Shown: one piece after another, positions 15,333 through 24,527 of the stretch
How the letters are laid out: every line of letters starts with the position of its first letter
How positions within the stretch are numbered: the first letter of the stretch is position 1
Assembly: GCA_031546815.1 (NCBI GenBank)
Contig: JAVBJV010000011.1
Coordinates: 31,689-95,688 of the forward strand
Reading direction: 5' to 3'
Length of the DNA stretch: 64,000 nucleotides
DNA from: JAVBJV01 sp031546815
GTDB lineage: Bacteria; Pseudomonadota; Alphaproteobacteria; Acetobacterales; Acetobacteraceae
Made by a program: the position numbers and the translations under genes
Notes under the pieces: model-generated
Databases searched by the model: none
What the model saw: the letters and a program-made list of their open reading frames with translations, nothing else
What the model was told of the DNA's origin: nothing

Positions 15333-16514
15333 ATGCGTAAACCAAAGCACCCAGACTATCCCGCCCCCGTTTTCGTCACCTCGACCGCCGAGCTGGAGGC
15401 CGCGTGCCTCAGGCTGCGGGCCGAGAAATTCGTCACGGTTGACACAGAATTCATGCGGGAACGCACGTATTGGCCGGAACTGTGCATCGTCCAGCTGGGC
15501 GGCACGGCGGATACCATCGTGCTCGACGCGCAGGCCGAGGGGCTGGATCTGGCCCCGCTGGGCGCGCTGCTGGCCGACCCGGCGGTAACCAAGGTATTCC
15601 ATGCCGCGCGGCAGGATATCGAGATTTTCCTGCTGAAGTTCGGCGAAGTCCCCACCGCGCTGTTCGACACCCAGATCGCCGCCATGGTCGCGGGCTTCGG
15701 CGATCAGGCGAGCTATGCCGAACTGGTTGCCTCGCTGGCTGGCGGACAGATCGACAAGGCGCACCGCTTCAGCGACTGGTCGGCCCGGCCGCTATCGCCC
15801 GCGCAGATCACCTATGCCGCGGCGGACGTCACGCATCTGCGGGTGGTCTATGAACGCCTGGTCGCCAAGCTGGAAAAAGAAGGCCGTCTGGCCTGGGTGG
15901 CCGAGGAAATGGCCGTCCTCGCCAGACCCGAGACATACCGCACCGACCCGGAAACAGTGTGGGAGCGCCTGAAGCCGCGCAGCAACAACCGGAAATTCCT
16001 CGGCATGGTGCAGGCGCTGGCCGCCTGGCGCGAGCGCGAGGCGCAGCGTGTGAACATCCCCCGCCAGCGCCTGGTGAAGGACGAAACGCTGCTGGAGATT
16101 GCCGCCACCACCCCGACCGACGCTGAATCATTGGCCCGCGCCCGCGGCATCACGCGTGGTTTCGCCGAGGGGAAAAGCGGTGTCTCGCTGCTGGCCACGA
16201 TTGCCGAGGCGCAGAAGCGCCCCGAGGAAGATCTGCCCACCGCCAGCCGCGAACGCGACGGCCCGCGCCCGTCCCCGGCGCTGATTGCGCTGCTGAAGGT
16301 GCTGTTGGCGGCGAAGTGCGAACAGCACGATGTCGCCCCGAAGCTGATTGCCAATTCCGACGACCTCGACCGTCTGGCAACCGAGGACGAGCCCGACATC
16401 CAGTCCCTGCACGGCTGGCGCCGCGATGTGTTCGGCAACGACGCACTGGCGCTGAAAAACGGCAAGCTGGCGCTGGGTGTGGATGGGCGAAAAGTAAAAC
16501 TGATCGCCGGCTGA
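15333..16514 (+). CDS. rnd: Ribonuclease D
   Basis: Rnd is a 3'-to-5' exoribonuclease that trims tRNA and other structured RNAs. The 393-residue protein has the DEDD exonuclease motifs: FVTVDTEFMRE (Asp37, Glu39), FHAARQDIEIF, and YAAADVTHL, followed by an HRDC-type helical region from about residue 205 (RNRKFLGMVQALAAWRE-like segment). The length is normal. It is divergent from aspS with a 99-base gap. A short downstream open frame at 16516 begins one base after its stop. Confidence 0.94.
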   Translation: MRKPKHPDYPAPVFVTSTAELEAACLRLRAEKFVTVDTEFMRERTYWPELCIVQLGGTADTIVLDAQAEGLDLAPLGALLADPAVTKVFHAARQDIEIFLLKFGEVPTALFDTQIAAMVAGFGDQASYAELVASLAGGQIDKAHRFSDWSARPLSPAQITYAAADVTHLRVVYERLVAKLEKEGRLAWVAEEMAVLARPETYRTDPETVWERLKPRSNNRKFLGMVQALAAWREREAQRVNIPRQRLVKDETLLEIAATTPTDAESLARARGITRGFAEGKSGVSLLATIAEAQKRPEEDLPTASRERDGPRPSPALIALLKVLLAAKCEQHDVAPKLIANSDDLDRLATEDEPDIQSLHGWRRDVFGNDALALKNGKLALGVDGRKVKLIAG

Positions 16515-16515
16515 G

Positions 16516-16713
16516 ATGAGTGCGGCGCCGCCGGCGCGCTTCGTCGCTTACGAGGCGGCGCTGGGGCGGCGCATACACCAGCGCGGCAAATGGTCGGCAT
16601 GGGCTTACGAATTCGTGCGCTTCGGGATGAAACAGGCCTGGGCATGCCTGTTCGGCAGGCTGATGGTGGCGTCTGTGGCAGTGATCAACAGGCCGAAAAC
16701 ACAGCTTACGTGA
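16516..16713 (+). pseudogene. DUF817-like N-terminal remnant
   Basis: A 65-residue reading frame directly after rnd. The segment YEFVRFGMKQAWACLFGRLMVASVAVI resembles the first part of DUF817 membrane proteins, which normally continue for about 270 residues with many membrane segments. Here it stops after a single hydrophobic segment, and the following DNA is the opposite-strand gene at 16706-17224, so the rest of the gene is absent. It is either a decaying fragment or a retained small membrane protein. The family match is from memory of the F-x-x-FG-x-KQ-x-x-ACLFG pattern. Confidence 0.5.
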
Positions 16714-17224
16714 AGACAAAATCCCGCTGCCTCTGAAGCTCGGCCTGCAATGCCCCCTCGGCGGCGGCAATGTCCGGGTTATCGGCAAACTGTATCCGGT
16801 AGTCATGCCGGTTCAGAACCCATTCAACGCAGGCGGCAACCTTCTTCGGTGTTGGGCGTATTGCCACTGCCATCATCGCCTCGGTGGCCGCCATCAGGTC
16901 GATGGCTCCCTGATGCAGATCGTCTGTATCGTGATTGGCCTGCTCCCAGTCGGCAGCCAGCAACTCCGCCAGATCCAACCTGGCATCTTTGCCGATGTAA
17001 CGACCGGCGGATGCGTGCTGCACAGCATGCATCATACGCAACACAACATTCGCACCAATTTTTTCGCGCAGGAACTCAATCACAGCGTCCTCCTGCACGG
17101 CGCGCCCCATAACGTCGCCCAGAAAGCGCAGCACAGCATCGCGCGGTTTCCCGGCCAGATGTTCTTTCTCCAGCCATGCCAGGTGCGCAAGAATATCGGG
17201 GCCGCTATCCATCGGCTCAGTCAC
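16706..17224 (-). CDS. Hypothetical helical protein in the ppx operon
   Basis: A 172-residue protein I do not recognise. It appears all-helical: residues 10-80 contain repeated amphipathic helices (HLAWLEKEHLAG, AVLRFLGDVMGRA, AVIEFLREKIG) and the C-terminus has KKVAACVEWVLNRHDYRIQFAD. The preferred start is GTG 17224, which overlaps the ppx stop by eight bases and has GAGG nine bases upstream; ATG 17212 just after the ppx stop is the alternative. Being coupled to ppx and ppk suggests co-expression with polyphosphate metabolism, nothing more. Confidence 0.65.
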   Translation of the reverse strand: MTEPMDSGPDILAHLAWLEKEHLAGKPRDAVLRFLGDVMGRAVQEDAVIEFLREKIGANVVLRMMHAVQHASAGRYIGKDARLDLAELLAADWEQANHDTDDLHQGAIDLMAATEAMMAVAIRPTPKKVAACVEWVLNRHDYRIQFADNPDIAAAEGALQAELQRQRDFVFT

Positions 17225-18716
17225 GCTGCGTAACCTCGACCCGTGCCTCGAGTGCCATTTCCTCGGACAGACGTTCCAGACGGCGCGTCACACTTTCGCC
17301 CGCGAATACGCCAGAACCTTCGGCCAGTTTCAGGATCAGCTTGTTGCCGCGCAGGGCCAGCGATGTTTCGGCCAGCAGATCCGGTGTGCCTGCCGATAAC
17401 GTGTAGGCCAGACGCAATGCGACCCCCAGCGATTCAGCTCGCGCGGCGTCGTTCACGTCCAGCAGCATGCGCACGGTCTGCAACCACGGCGCATCCAGCG
17501 GCGCGTCGTAACGCAGCGCCAGAACCAGCCCCAGAAACGCGCGCGCATGATGGTCGAGGCAAATCCCCGGCTGGCGCAGAACGCGCAGATAGGACTGCTC
17601 CGCCCGATATTCCGGATGTTCGTGACTGCCGATATCCGACATCCAACACGCGGCTTCGCGCAGGCGGCGCTGCTCGTGGTCCTCGTCCGGAAACAGCGGC
17701 GATGTCCATGCGAACAAGGCCGGCGGTAGCGACGGATCGCGCCCGAACTGCGCGGCGAATTCCTGCCCTGCAGCAATCATCGGGTCCAGCAAGCGCTTTT
17801 CGGCCGGCAGGCGCGCCATGTACCAGCCTTCGCGCAGACCATTGGCAGAAAATACCACACGCCGCGCATCCGTCACCCGCAGCAGACGCCGCAGCACCGC
17901 GGTTGCGAATGGCAGATCCTCGGACCGGCGTTTCGGGATGCCGGGAATACGGTCGAGCGAGCGGCGCGTTGCATTGCCGATCACCTCGCACAGGTCGCGC
18001 GCCTGTTCGGCATTCAGCGTATAGTGATGCACCAGATGCAGCGGATAGCCGGTCTGCGCGATATGCACGCGCGCCAGCGCACGCCATGCCCCGCCCACCA
18101 GATACAGATCCCCACCGCCGGTTTTCTTCAGCCACGGGATCGGTGCCAGTGTTTCCTGCACAATATCGCGCGCCTTCGCCTGACTGCCGCCCGACTGTTC
18201 GGACAGTCGGATCACGCCCAGCTTCAGCGACACGTTTTCGTGCACACCACCATCGCGCACGCGCACCAGTTCCAGCGAACCACCGCCGATATCGGCCAGA
18301 ATTCCATCCGCCGCAGGAATGCCGCACAGCAGACCCTCGGCCGAAGATTTTGCCTCGAACTCGCCCGACAACACACGGATCGCCACACCGGGCAGGCGTT
18401 TTTCAATCTCGGTCACAAAGGCCGCGCCGTTGGTGGCGTCGCGCACAGCGGCGGTGGCCAGAATTTCGAACTCCAGCGCCCCCATCGCGCGCGCGATGGC
18501 GTGGTAACGCACCAGCACTTTCAGCGCATCGGCCACGCCGTCTTCGTTCAGCTTGCCGCTGCCCTGCATCCCCTTGCCCAGACGCAGCACGGCCTTCTCG
18601 TTGAAGATCGTGGTCGGGTTGCGCGACAGACCTTCGAACACCACCAGACGCACGGAGTTCGACCCAAGATCGACCACGGCATAGCGCGGCTTGGCAGGCG
18701 GCGGCTTATAGGGCAT
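17217..18716 (-). CDS. ppx: Ppx/GppA-family exopolyphosphatase
   Basis: A 499-residue protein of the actin-like ASKHA superfamily. The phosphate-binding loops YAVVDLGSNSVRLVVFEG at the N-terminus and LADIGGGSLELV near residue 140 are intact, and an HD-like helical C-terminal region follows, with RVLRQPGICLDHHARAFL. It degrades polyphosphate (Ppx) and/or pppGpp (GppA); the two are hard to separate by sequence, but its place directly downstream of ppk favours exopolyphosphatase. The gap to ppk is 27 bases, so the pair forms an operon. Confidence 0.93.
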   Translation of the reverse strand: MPYKPPPAKPRYAVVDLGSNSVRLVVFEGLSRNPTTIFNEKAVLRLGKGMQGSGKLNEDGVADALKVLVRYHAIARAMGALEFEILATAAVRDATNGAAFVTEIEKRLPGVAIRVLSGEFEAKSSAEGLLCGIPAADGILADIGGGSLELVRVRDGGVHENVSLKLGVIRLSEQSGGSQAKARDIVQETLAPIPWLKKTGGGDLYLVGGAWRALARVHIAQTGYPLHLVHHYTLNAEQARDLCEVIGNATRRSLDRIPGIPKRRSEDLPFATAVLRRLLRVTDARRVVFSANGLREGWYMARLPAEKRLLDPMIAAGQEFAAQFGRDPSLPPALFAWTSPLFPDEDHEQRRLREAACWMSDIGSHEHPEYRAEQSYLRVLRQPGICLDHHARAFLGLVLALRYDAPLDAPWLQTVRMLLDVNDAARAESLGVALRLAYTLSAGTPDLLAETSLALRGNKLILKLAEGSGVFAGESVTRRLERLSEEMALEARVEVTQRD

Positions 18717-18743
18717 CGGCTTGTCGTCCTGTGTGGTTCTCGT

Positions 18744-20897
18744 TCAGTCCTGAGTCACGCGATCCTGGCGTTCTTTCTCTTCCCGCGGGCCATGCAACGC
18801 ACTGCCGCGCCCCGAGAGCGACGGGTTGGTCATGAAATACTCGTGCGCCGAAAACCGCGTCTTGCCCGGCTTCACCCGCCGGTAGGATCCATCCGGCAGC
18901 AGATCCCACGACTGCGCGTTGTCCTTCAGGTTGACCATCATGATCTGGTCGAGGATCTGCGCATGCACGGTGGGGTTATGGATCGGCACCAGAGTTTCCA
19001 CGCGCCAGTCCATGTTGCGCGCCATCCAGTCGGCACTGCTGATGTAAACGCGCGCGTTACGATGCGGCAGCTTGTGACCGTTGCCAAAAGCACAGATGCG
19101 GCTGTGTTCCAGAAAACGCCCGACCAGCGATTTGACGTGGATGTTCTCGGACAGGCCCGGCACACCGGGACGCAGGCAACAGATGCCGCGCACCACGCAT
19201 TCGATCTTCACGCCCGCCTGACTGGCACGATACAGCGCGTCTATCAGTTCCTCGTCCACCATCGAATTCATCTTCAGCCAGATGCCGCTGGGCTTTCCGG
19301 CACGCGCGAAACCCTCCTCGCGCTGGATCAGTTCCAGCAGGGCGGGACGAATGGTCAGCGGGCTGAATGCCAGCGCGTCCATGCGTTCGGGGCGGGCATA
19401 GCCGGTCATGTAATTGAACAGCCGCGCCGCATCGCGCGTCAGATCTGGATCGCAGGTGAAGAACGACAGGTCGGTGTAGATGCGCGCCGTGATCGGGTGA
19501 TAATTTCCGGTGCCGAAATGCGCGTAAGTGCGCATCATCGTGCCTTCGCGCCGCACCACCAGCGACAGTTTTGCATGCGTCTTCAGTTCAACGAACCCGT
19601 ACACCACCTGCACGCCTGCCGCTTCCAGACGACGGGCCAGACCGATGTTGATCTCCTCGTCGAAGCGAGCTTTCAGTTCGACCATCGCGGTGACGCTTTT
19701 GCCAGCCTCGGCCGCTTCGATCAGCGCGCGCACGATGGGGCTATCGCGCGTGGTGCGATACAGCGTCTGCTTGATCGCCACCACGTTCGGATCGGCGGTC
19801 GCCTGACGCAGGAACTGCACCACCACGTCGAAGCTTTCAAACGGGTGGTGCACGACGATATCCTTCGTGCGGATCGCGGCGAAACAGTCGCCGCCGAAAT
19901 CGCGGATGCGTTCGGGAAAACGCGGCGTGTAGGGCGGGAATTGCAGGTCGGGACGGTCGTCCACGATCAACTGCTTCAGGTCCGCCGCACCCAGCGCGCC
20001 ATCGACGACAAAGATCTCGTCATGCGGCACGTCGAGCTCGTCCGACACAAACGCCTTCAGATCGTCGGGCATGTCGCGGTTTAACGTCAGGTGGATCGGG
20101 CGGCCGCGGCGGCGGCGCTTCAGCGCGGTCTCGTACGAACGCACCAGATCCTCGGCCTCGTCCTCGAACTCGACGTCGGTGTCGCGGATCAGGCGGAACA
20201 TGCCGTGCCCGGTGAGGAAGTAACCGGGGAACAGACGATCCAGAAACAGGATCACCAGATTTTCCAGCATCACGAACCGGATCGGCCCGCCGGGTTCGGA
20301 CGGCAGGCGCACGAAACGTTCGGTCTGCGCGGGCAGCGGGATCAGCGCGCGCATGGCTGCACCATCCAGCTCGCGCACCAGACGCAGCACACAGACCAGC
20401 CCCATGTTCGGGATAAACGGGAACGGGTGCGCCGGGTCGATCGCCAGCGGGGTCGCAACCGGGAACACGTGCTCCATGAACCACGCATCCAGCCAGCGAC
20501 GATCCGCCGCCGTCAGGTCCGGGACCTCGCACACAATCAGCCCGGCATCGCGCAACTGGCTGCGCAGCGTGCGCCATGCCACCTGCTGGCCGTGGATCAG
20601 GCTGTGGGCCTGCGCGTGAATGGCGGCCAGCTGCTGCGCAGGCGTGCGGCCATCGGGCGACAGACGCGTGGGGCCACCGGCAAGCTGCTGGCCGATCAGC
20701 CCGGCCACACGCACGGAATAAAATTCATCGAGGTTCGACGCGCTGATCGACACGAAGCGCAGGCGTTCCAGCAATGGGTAACGGCTGTTGTTCGCCTCTT
20801 CCAGCACACGCGTGTTGAAGGCCAGCCACGACAGTTCCCGATTGATAAACCGCTCGGGGTTATCCAGCGCGATGGGCGGAATGACTGGTTTATCCAT
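18744..20897 (-). CDS. ppk: Polyphosphate kinase 1
   Basis: PPK1 polymerises the gamma-phosphate of ATP into polyphosphate. The 717-residue protein has the N-terminal domain ending INRELSWLAFNTRVLEEA, a middle domain, and the two C-terminal phospholipase D-like domains, with the phospho-histidine region in YAHFGTGNYHP followed by TARIYTDL, and VRGICCLRPGVPGLSENI. The length matches the family. It is downstream of hda and upstream of ppx. Together with the phasin gene near 47 kb it points to a cell that stores both polyphosphate and polyhydroxyalkanoate. Confidence 0.97.
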   Translation of the reverse strand: MDKPVIPPIALDNPERFINRELSWLAFNTRVLEEANNSRYPLLERLRFVSISASNLDEFYSVRVAGLIGQQLAGGPTRLSPDGRTPAQQLAAIHAQAHSLIHGQQVAWRTLRSQLRDAGLIVCEVPDLTAADRRWLDAWFMEHVFPVATPLAIDPAHPFPFIPNMGLVCVLRLVRELDGAAMRALIPLPAQTERFVRLPSEPGGPIRFVMLENLVILFLDRLFPGYFLTGHGMFRLIRDTDVEFEDEAEDLVRSYETALKRRRRGRPIHLTLNRDMPDDLKAFVSDELDVPHDEIFVVDGALGAADLKQLIVDDRPDLQFPPYTPRFPERIRDFGGDCFAAIRTKDIVVHHPFESFDVVVQFLRQATADPNVVAIKQTLYRTTRDSPIVRALIEAAEAGKSVTAMVELKARFDEEINIGLARRLEAAGVQVVYGFVELKTHAKLSLVVRREGTMMRTYAHFGTGNYHPITARIYTDLSFFTCDPDLTRDAARLFNYMTGYARPERMDALAFSPLTIRPALLELIQREEGFARAGKPSGIWLKMNSMVDEELIDALYRASQAGVKIECVVRGICCLRPGVPGLSENIHVKSLVGRFLEHSRICAFGNGHKLPHRNARVYISSADWMARNMDWRVETLVPIHNPTVHAQILDQIMMVNLKDNAQSWDLLPDGSYRRVKPGKTRFSAHEYFMTNPSLSGRGSALHGPREEKERQDRVTQD

Positions 20898-20933
20898 GAT
20901 CGCAGTGCCTTCAGGTCGATGAGGGAGCTTATC

Positions 20934-21611
20934 CTATTTCTCACCTTCCGGCGAGAGATCTTCAGCCAGATCGGCGAGTGCATCCACCGCCAGCGTGCGG
21001 GTGATCTTCCCGCCCGCCGCCATCGATGCACGGTCGAGCCGCGCCACCGCCTCGCGCAGGATGGCAACGTCGCGCGGCAGATGCAGCAGCACCCAGCTCT
21101 GCACATGCGCCGGGACCGACAGCTGCCGGTCGGACGCCAGCCGCACGAACAATGCCTGCAACAGCGCATCGTCCGGCACGCGCAGCCCCACGCCCAGCGC
21201 GGCACGCACGCGGCTGGTCAGATCGGGCAACGTCAGCGGCCACAGCATCGGGGCATCGCGGCCCGCCAGCAGCGTCGGGAAACCCTGTTCGGCATTGGCG
21301 TTCAGCAGATGAAACAGCGCCGCCTGATCGACCACCCGGTCCGCTTCGTCCACCGCCACCGGCCCGGCATCGGGCAAGCCGTGCAATGCGGCCCCCTGCA
21401 CATAGCGCGCATTGTTCTGCGCGACCCAGATGTGCAGCAGATGCGTCTTCCCTGCCCCCGCCGGACCATGCAGCACCAGCCGCCCCTGCGGCCATGCGGC
21501 GGGATCGGCCAGCAGTGCCAGCGCCTCGGCGTTCGAGGGGGCTTTCAGAAAATCCTCGCGCGCGAAGGATGGCGCATGCGGGAAAGGCAGGATGAACTGG
21601 TTCGGCGGCAT
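20934..21611 (-). CDS. hda: Hda-type DnaA-homologous ATPase (regulatory inactivation of DnaA)
   Basis: A 225-residue protein equal to the AAA+ core of DnaA without the DNA-binding domain. It shows the DnaA-like N-terminus NQFILPFPHAPSFAREDFL, Walker A GPAGAGKTHLL, Walker B PVAVDEADRV, and an arginine-finger region DLTSRVRAALGV. Hda with the sliding clamp stimulates DnaA-ATP hydrolysis and limits initiation. Its start overlaps the stop of the upstream AI-2E gene as TAATG; the much longer frame running upstream is a shadow of that gene. Confidence 0.88.
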   Translation of the reverse strand: MPPNQFILPFPHAPSFAREDFLKAPSNAEALALLADPAAWPQGRLVLHGPAGAGKTHLLHIWVAQNNARYVQGAALHGLPDAGPVAVDEADRVVDQAALFHLLNANAEQGFPTLLAGRDAPMLWPLTLPDLTSRVRAALGVGLRVPDDALLQALFVRLASDRQLSVPAHVQSWVLLHLPRDVAILREAVARLDRASMAAGGKITRTLAVDALADLAEDLSPEGEK

Positions 21612-22717
21612 TATTCGGGTGGCGGGTCCAGATACAGCGGACTCATCAGATAGCGGCGCAGCCAGTACCGCGCGATCACCCCGATCGCCGCCGCCACCGG
21701 CACCGCCAGCAGCACACCGACAAACCCGAACAGCGCGCCGCCCGCGAACAGCGCGAAGATCACCCACACGGCGTGCAGCTCCACCCGGTCGCCCAGCAGA
21801 TACGGGTAGATGATGTAGCCTTCCACCAGATTGCCGAACATGAACACCGCGGCGATCAGCAGCACGCTGCTCCAGTCCGAGAACTGCACCATCGCCATGC
21901 CCACCGCGATCAGCGCGCCGGTAATGGTGCCGACATAGGGGATGAAACTGATCGCCCCAGCCGTCAGCCCCACGATCAGCCCGAGGTCCAGCCCAGCCGC
22001 CGACAGCGCGATCGAGTAATAGATCGCCAGAATCAGACAGCACAGCGCCTGCCCGCGCAGCCATGCCGAAAGGATGCGGTCGATCTCGCGCGCCTGGGTG
22101 CGGACCACCGTGGCGTAGCGCAGCGGCAGCCAACCATCGACACGCAGCACCATCCCACCCCAGTCGCGCAGCAGATAGAATGCAACAACCGGTGTGATCA
22201 CCATCAGCGTCAGCACGTTGAACAGCGCGATGCCGCTGCTGGCCAGCTGCGCCAGCGCACTGCCGATCAGCGAGAACACCGTGCTGACCTGCGAAGCCGC
22301 CAGTGCACGCAGGCGACTGTCCACGAATTCCTCGCCGAAGCGTTGCTGCAATCCCTGCAGGCCGTTGCGGATTGCATCGTTCAGAGCCGCCATATAGGTC
22401 GGCATACGCGAGATCAGCAGCCACATCTGCGACAGGATCAGCGGATACAGCAGCAGCACGAAAATCAGCGTCATCGTGAGCAGCGCAACGATCAGCAGCG
22501 CCGCCGCCAGCCCGCGTGGCACGCCGAAGCGCGCCAGTTGCCGCGCCAGCGGGTCGAGGAAATACGCAATCGCCGCAGCCAGCACGAAGGGCAGCAGAAT
22601 GCTCGAGAACAGATGCAGCCCGACGCCCAGCCCCAGCAACACGCAGACGACCAGCGCCACACGCTGGTAATGCACCGCCGGGGGCCGTGGGTTATCCTGG
22701 GGTGGGGGCGATAACAT
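21611..22717 (-). CDS. AI-2E family transporter (PerM/YdiK-like)
   Basis: A 368-residue inner-membrane protein with a proline-rich N-terminus and about eight hydrophobic segments. The family pattern of paired N-terminal segments, a soluble region around residues 100-170, and a C-terminal block including ISFIPYVGTITGALIAVGMAM is present. Members export small molecules or exchange ions, and the AI-2 link is historical. The start at 22717 is chosen because it follows the upstream stop by 13 bases; starting at 22765 would overlap that gene by 35 bases. The order pgsA-like, AI-2E, hda is common in alphaproteobacteria. Confidence 0.88.
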   Translation of the reverse strand: MLSPPPQDNPRPPAVHYQRVALVVCVLLGLGVGLHLFSSILLPFVLAAAIAYFLDPLARQLARFGVPRGLAAALLIVALLTMTLIFVLLLYPLILSQMWLLISRMPTYMAALNDAIRNGLQGLQQRFGEEFVDSRLRALAASQVSTVFSLIGSALAQLASSGIALFNVLTLMVITPVVAFYLLRDWGGMVLRVDGWLPLRYATVVRTQAREIDRILSAWLRGQALCCLILAIYYSIALSAAGLDLGLIVGLTAGAISFIPYVGTITGALIAVGMAMVQFSDWSSVLLIAAVFMFGNLVEGYIIYPYLLGDRVELHAVWVIFALFAGGALFGFVGVLLAVPVAAAIGVIARYWLRRYLMSPLYLDPPPE

Positions 22718-22730
22718 CAGTGATAAAAGC

Positions 22731-23333
22731 TCATACCGATGGCCGCTTGGCAACAGCCCAGACATAGGCCGCGCCCGAGGCCAGCGTGGTCACCGTCACC
22801 GCCCAGACCATGATGTGAAGCAACAGCGCCGCATGCGCCCAGCCACCGATCAACCCATAGCCGCTGAACAGCAGGGCCAACGCGGCGAGCGCAATCTGCA
22901 GCAGCGTATTCAGCTTGGAAACCAGAATGGGTTTGATCAGCACGGTCTGTCCCATTACGTACAGCACCATCACGCCGCCCACGATCAGCACGTCGCGGAA
23001 CACCACCAGAATGGCCAGCCAGTCCGGCAACACATGCATGATCGCCAGCGTGACATACATGCTGACCAGCAGCGCCTTGTCCGCGATGGGGTCCAGAATG
23101 GCGCCGACCAGCGAGCGCAGTTTCCAGCGCCGCGCGATCCAGCCATCGATCCCGTCCGACACACCGGCGCCGACGAACAGCCAGAAGGCCGTTGCCAGAT
23201 CGTTACGCAACACCAGCCAGACTGCCAATGGCACTGCACATAACCGCGCAAGGGTAATGACATTCGGTACCGTGATAAGCCCGGCTTCCAGTGTCACTCT
23301 ACTTTCCGGGGCAAAATCCGGACCGTCGGGCAC
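22731..23333 (-). CDS. CDP-alcohol phosphatidyltransferase (second PgsA-like enzyme)
   Basis: A 200-residue membrane protein with five to six hydrophobic segments and a complete CDP-alcohol phosphotransferase motif: DG-x2-AR-x8-G-x3-D-x3-D, seen as DGWIARR followed by GAILDPIAD. It makes a phospholipid head-group transfer, probably phosphatidylglycerol phosphate or a cardiolipin-type product. The window has another copy at 39760 next to uvrC, the usual pgsA position, so this one may have a different acceptor. The start is GTG 23333, supported by AAGGAG seven bases upstream. It is divergent from purM. Confidence 0.88.
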   Translation of the reverse strand: MPDGPDFAPESRVTLEAGLITVPNVITLARLCAVPLAVWLVLRNDLATAFWLFVGAGVSDGIDGWIARRWKLRSLVGAILDPIADKALLVSMYVTLAIMHVLPDWLAILVVFRDVLIVGGVMVLYVMGQTVLIKPILVSKLNTLLQIALAALALLFSGYGLIGGWAHAALLLHIMVWAVTVTTLASGAAYVWAVAKRPSV

Positions 23334-23468
23334 GCAGTTCTCCTTTTTGGCGTCTCACCAGCAGACAGGCAGTCCTTGGCCTGCTATCTGGTCGCAGAAG
23401 ATCACATCCGCTACATTCGGGCCAGCAATTTTGGCCCATGCCAACGACTTAGACCATCAGGAGCAGCC

Positions 23469-24527
23469 ATGACCAGCCTCACCTATCGCGACGCAGGGGT
23501 AGACATCGACGCCGGCGAGGCCCTGGTAGACGCCATCAAGCCGTTGGCGCGCGCCACGGACCGGCGCGGCACCATGGGCGGGCTGGGCGGCTTCGGCGCA
23601 CTGTTCGACCTGAAGGCGGCCGGTTTCACCGACCCGATTCTGGTGTCCAGCACCGACGGCGTGGGCACCAAGCTGAAGATCGCCATCGAGACCGGGCTGC
23701 ACAAGGGCGTCGGCATCGATCTGGTCGCCATGTGCGTGAACGACCTGGTGGTGCAAGGGGCCGAGCCGCTGTTCTTCCTCGACTATTACGCGACGGGCAA
23801 GCTCGACGTTGCCGCGGCGCGCGATGTGGTCTCGGGCATTGCCGAGGGCTGCAAACTGTCCGGCAGCGCGCTGGTCGGCGGCGAAACCGCGGAAATGCCC
23901 GGCATGTATCAGGCGGGCGACTACGATCTGGCCGGATTCTCGGTCGGCGCGGCCGATCGCGGCACGCTGCTGCCGAAGACGGTGACGCCGGGCGACGTGA
24001 TCCTGGGACTGGCGTCGTCAGGTGTGCACTCGAACGGGTTCTCGCTGGTGCGGCGTGTAGTGCAGGCCAGCGGTCTGACCTGGTCCGCGCCCAGCCCGTT
24101 CGGCGGCGGCACCCTGGCCGAGGCGCTGATGACGCCGACGCGCATTTACGTGAAGTCGGTGCTGGCCGCGCATCGCGCCGGGCTGGTGAAGGCGTGCGCG
24201 CACATCACCGGCGGCGGCCTGACTGACAATCTGCCGCGCGTGCTGCCCGACAACACCGCGGCCGAAATCGACACCGGCGCATGGACGGTCCCCGGCGTGT
24301 TCAAGTGGCTGTCGAAGACCGGCAACGTGATCCCCGACGAGATGCTGCGCGTGTTCAACTGCGGCATTGGCATGTGCGTGGTAGTTGCGGCGGAAGACGC
24401 CGACAAAGCCACCGCAATGCTGACCGCGCAGGGTGAAACCGTATCGCGCATCGGGCAGATCGTCCCGCGCGCCAGTGCCGACGCGGCGCAGGTAAACTAC
24501 GCGATGCTCGCGCATTTCATGGGCTGA
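23469..24527 (+). CDS. purM: Phosphoribosylformylglycinamidine cyclo-ligase (AIR synthetase)
   Basis: PurM closes the imidazole ring of AIR in de novo purine synthesis, using ATP. The 352-residue protein shows YRDAGVDIDAGEALVD at the N-terminus, GGFGALFDL, the conserved STDGVGTKLKIA and CVNDLVVQGAEPLFFLDYYA, GGETAEMPGMY, and GLASSGVHSNGFSLVR. The start has AGGAG five bases upstream. Its stop overlaps the purN start as TGATG. Confidence 0.97.
   Translation: MTSLTYRDAGVDIDAGEALVDAIKPLARATDRRGTMGGLGGFGALFDLKAAGFTDPILVSSTDGVGTKLKIAIETGLHKGVGIDLVAMCVNDLVVQGAEPLFFLDYYATGKLDVAAARDVVSGIAEGCKLSGSALVGGETAEMPGMYQAGDYDLAGFSVGAADRGTLLPKTVTPGDVILGLASSGVHSNGFSLVRRVVQASGLTWSAPSPFGGGTLAEALMTPTRIYVKSVLAAHRAGLVKACAHITGGGLTDNLPRVLPDNTAAEIDTGAWTVPGVFKWLSKTGNVIPDEMLRVFNCGIGMCVVVAAEDADKATAMLTAQGETVSRIGQIVPRASADAAQVNYAMLAHFMG

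Noticed and set aside
18024..21653. Long plus-strand open frames opposite ppx, ppk and hda
   Set aside because: They mirror conserved genes, show the His/Arg/Gln-rich composition of shadow frames, and lack ribosome sites.
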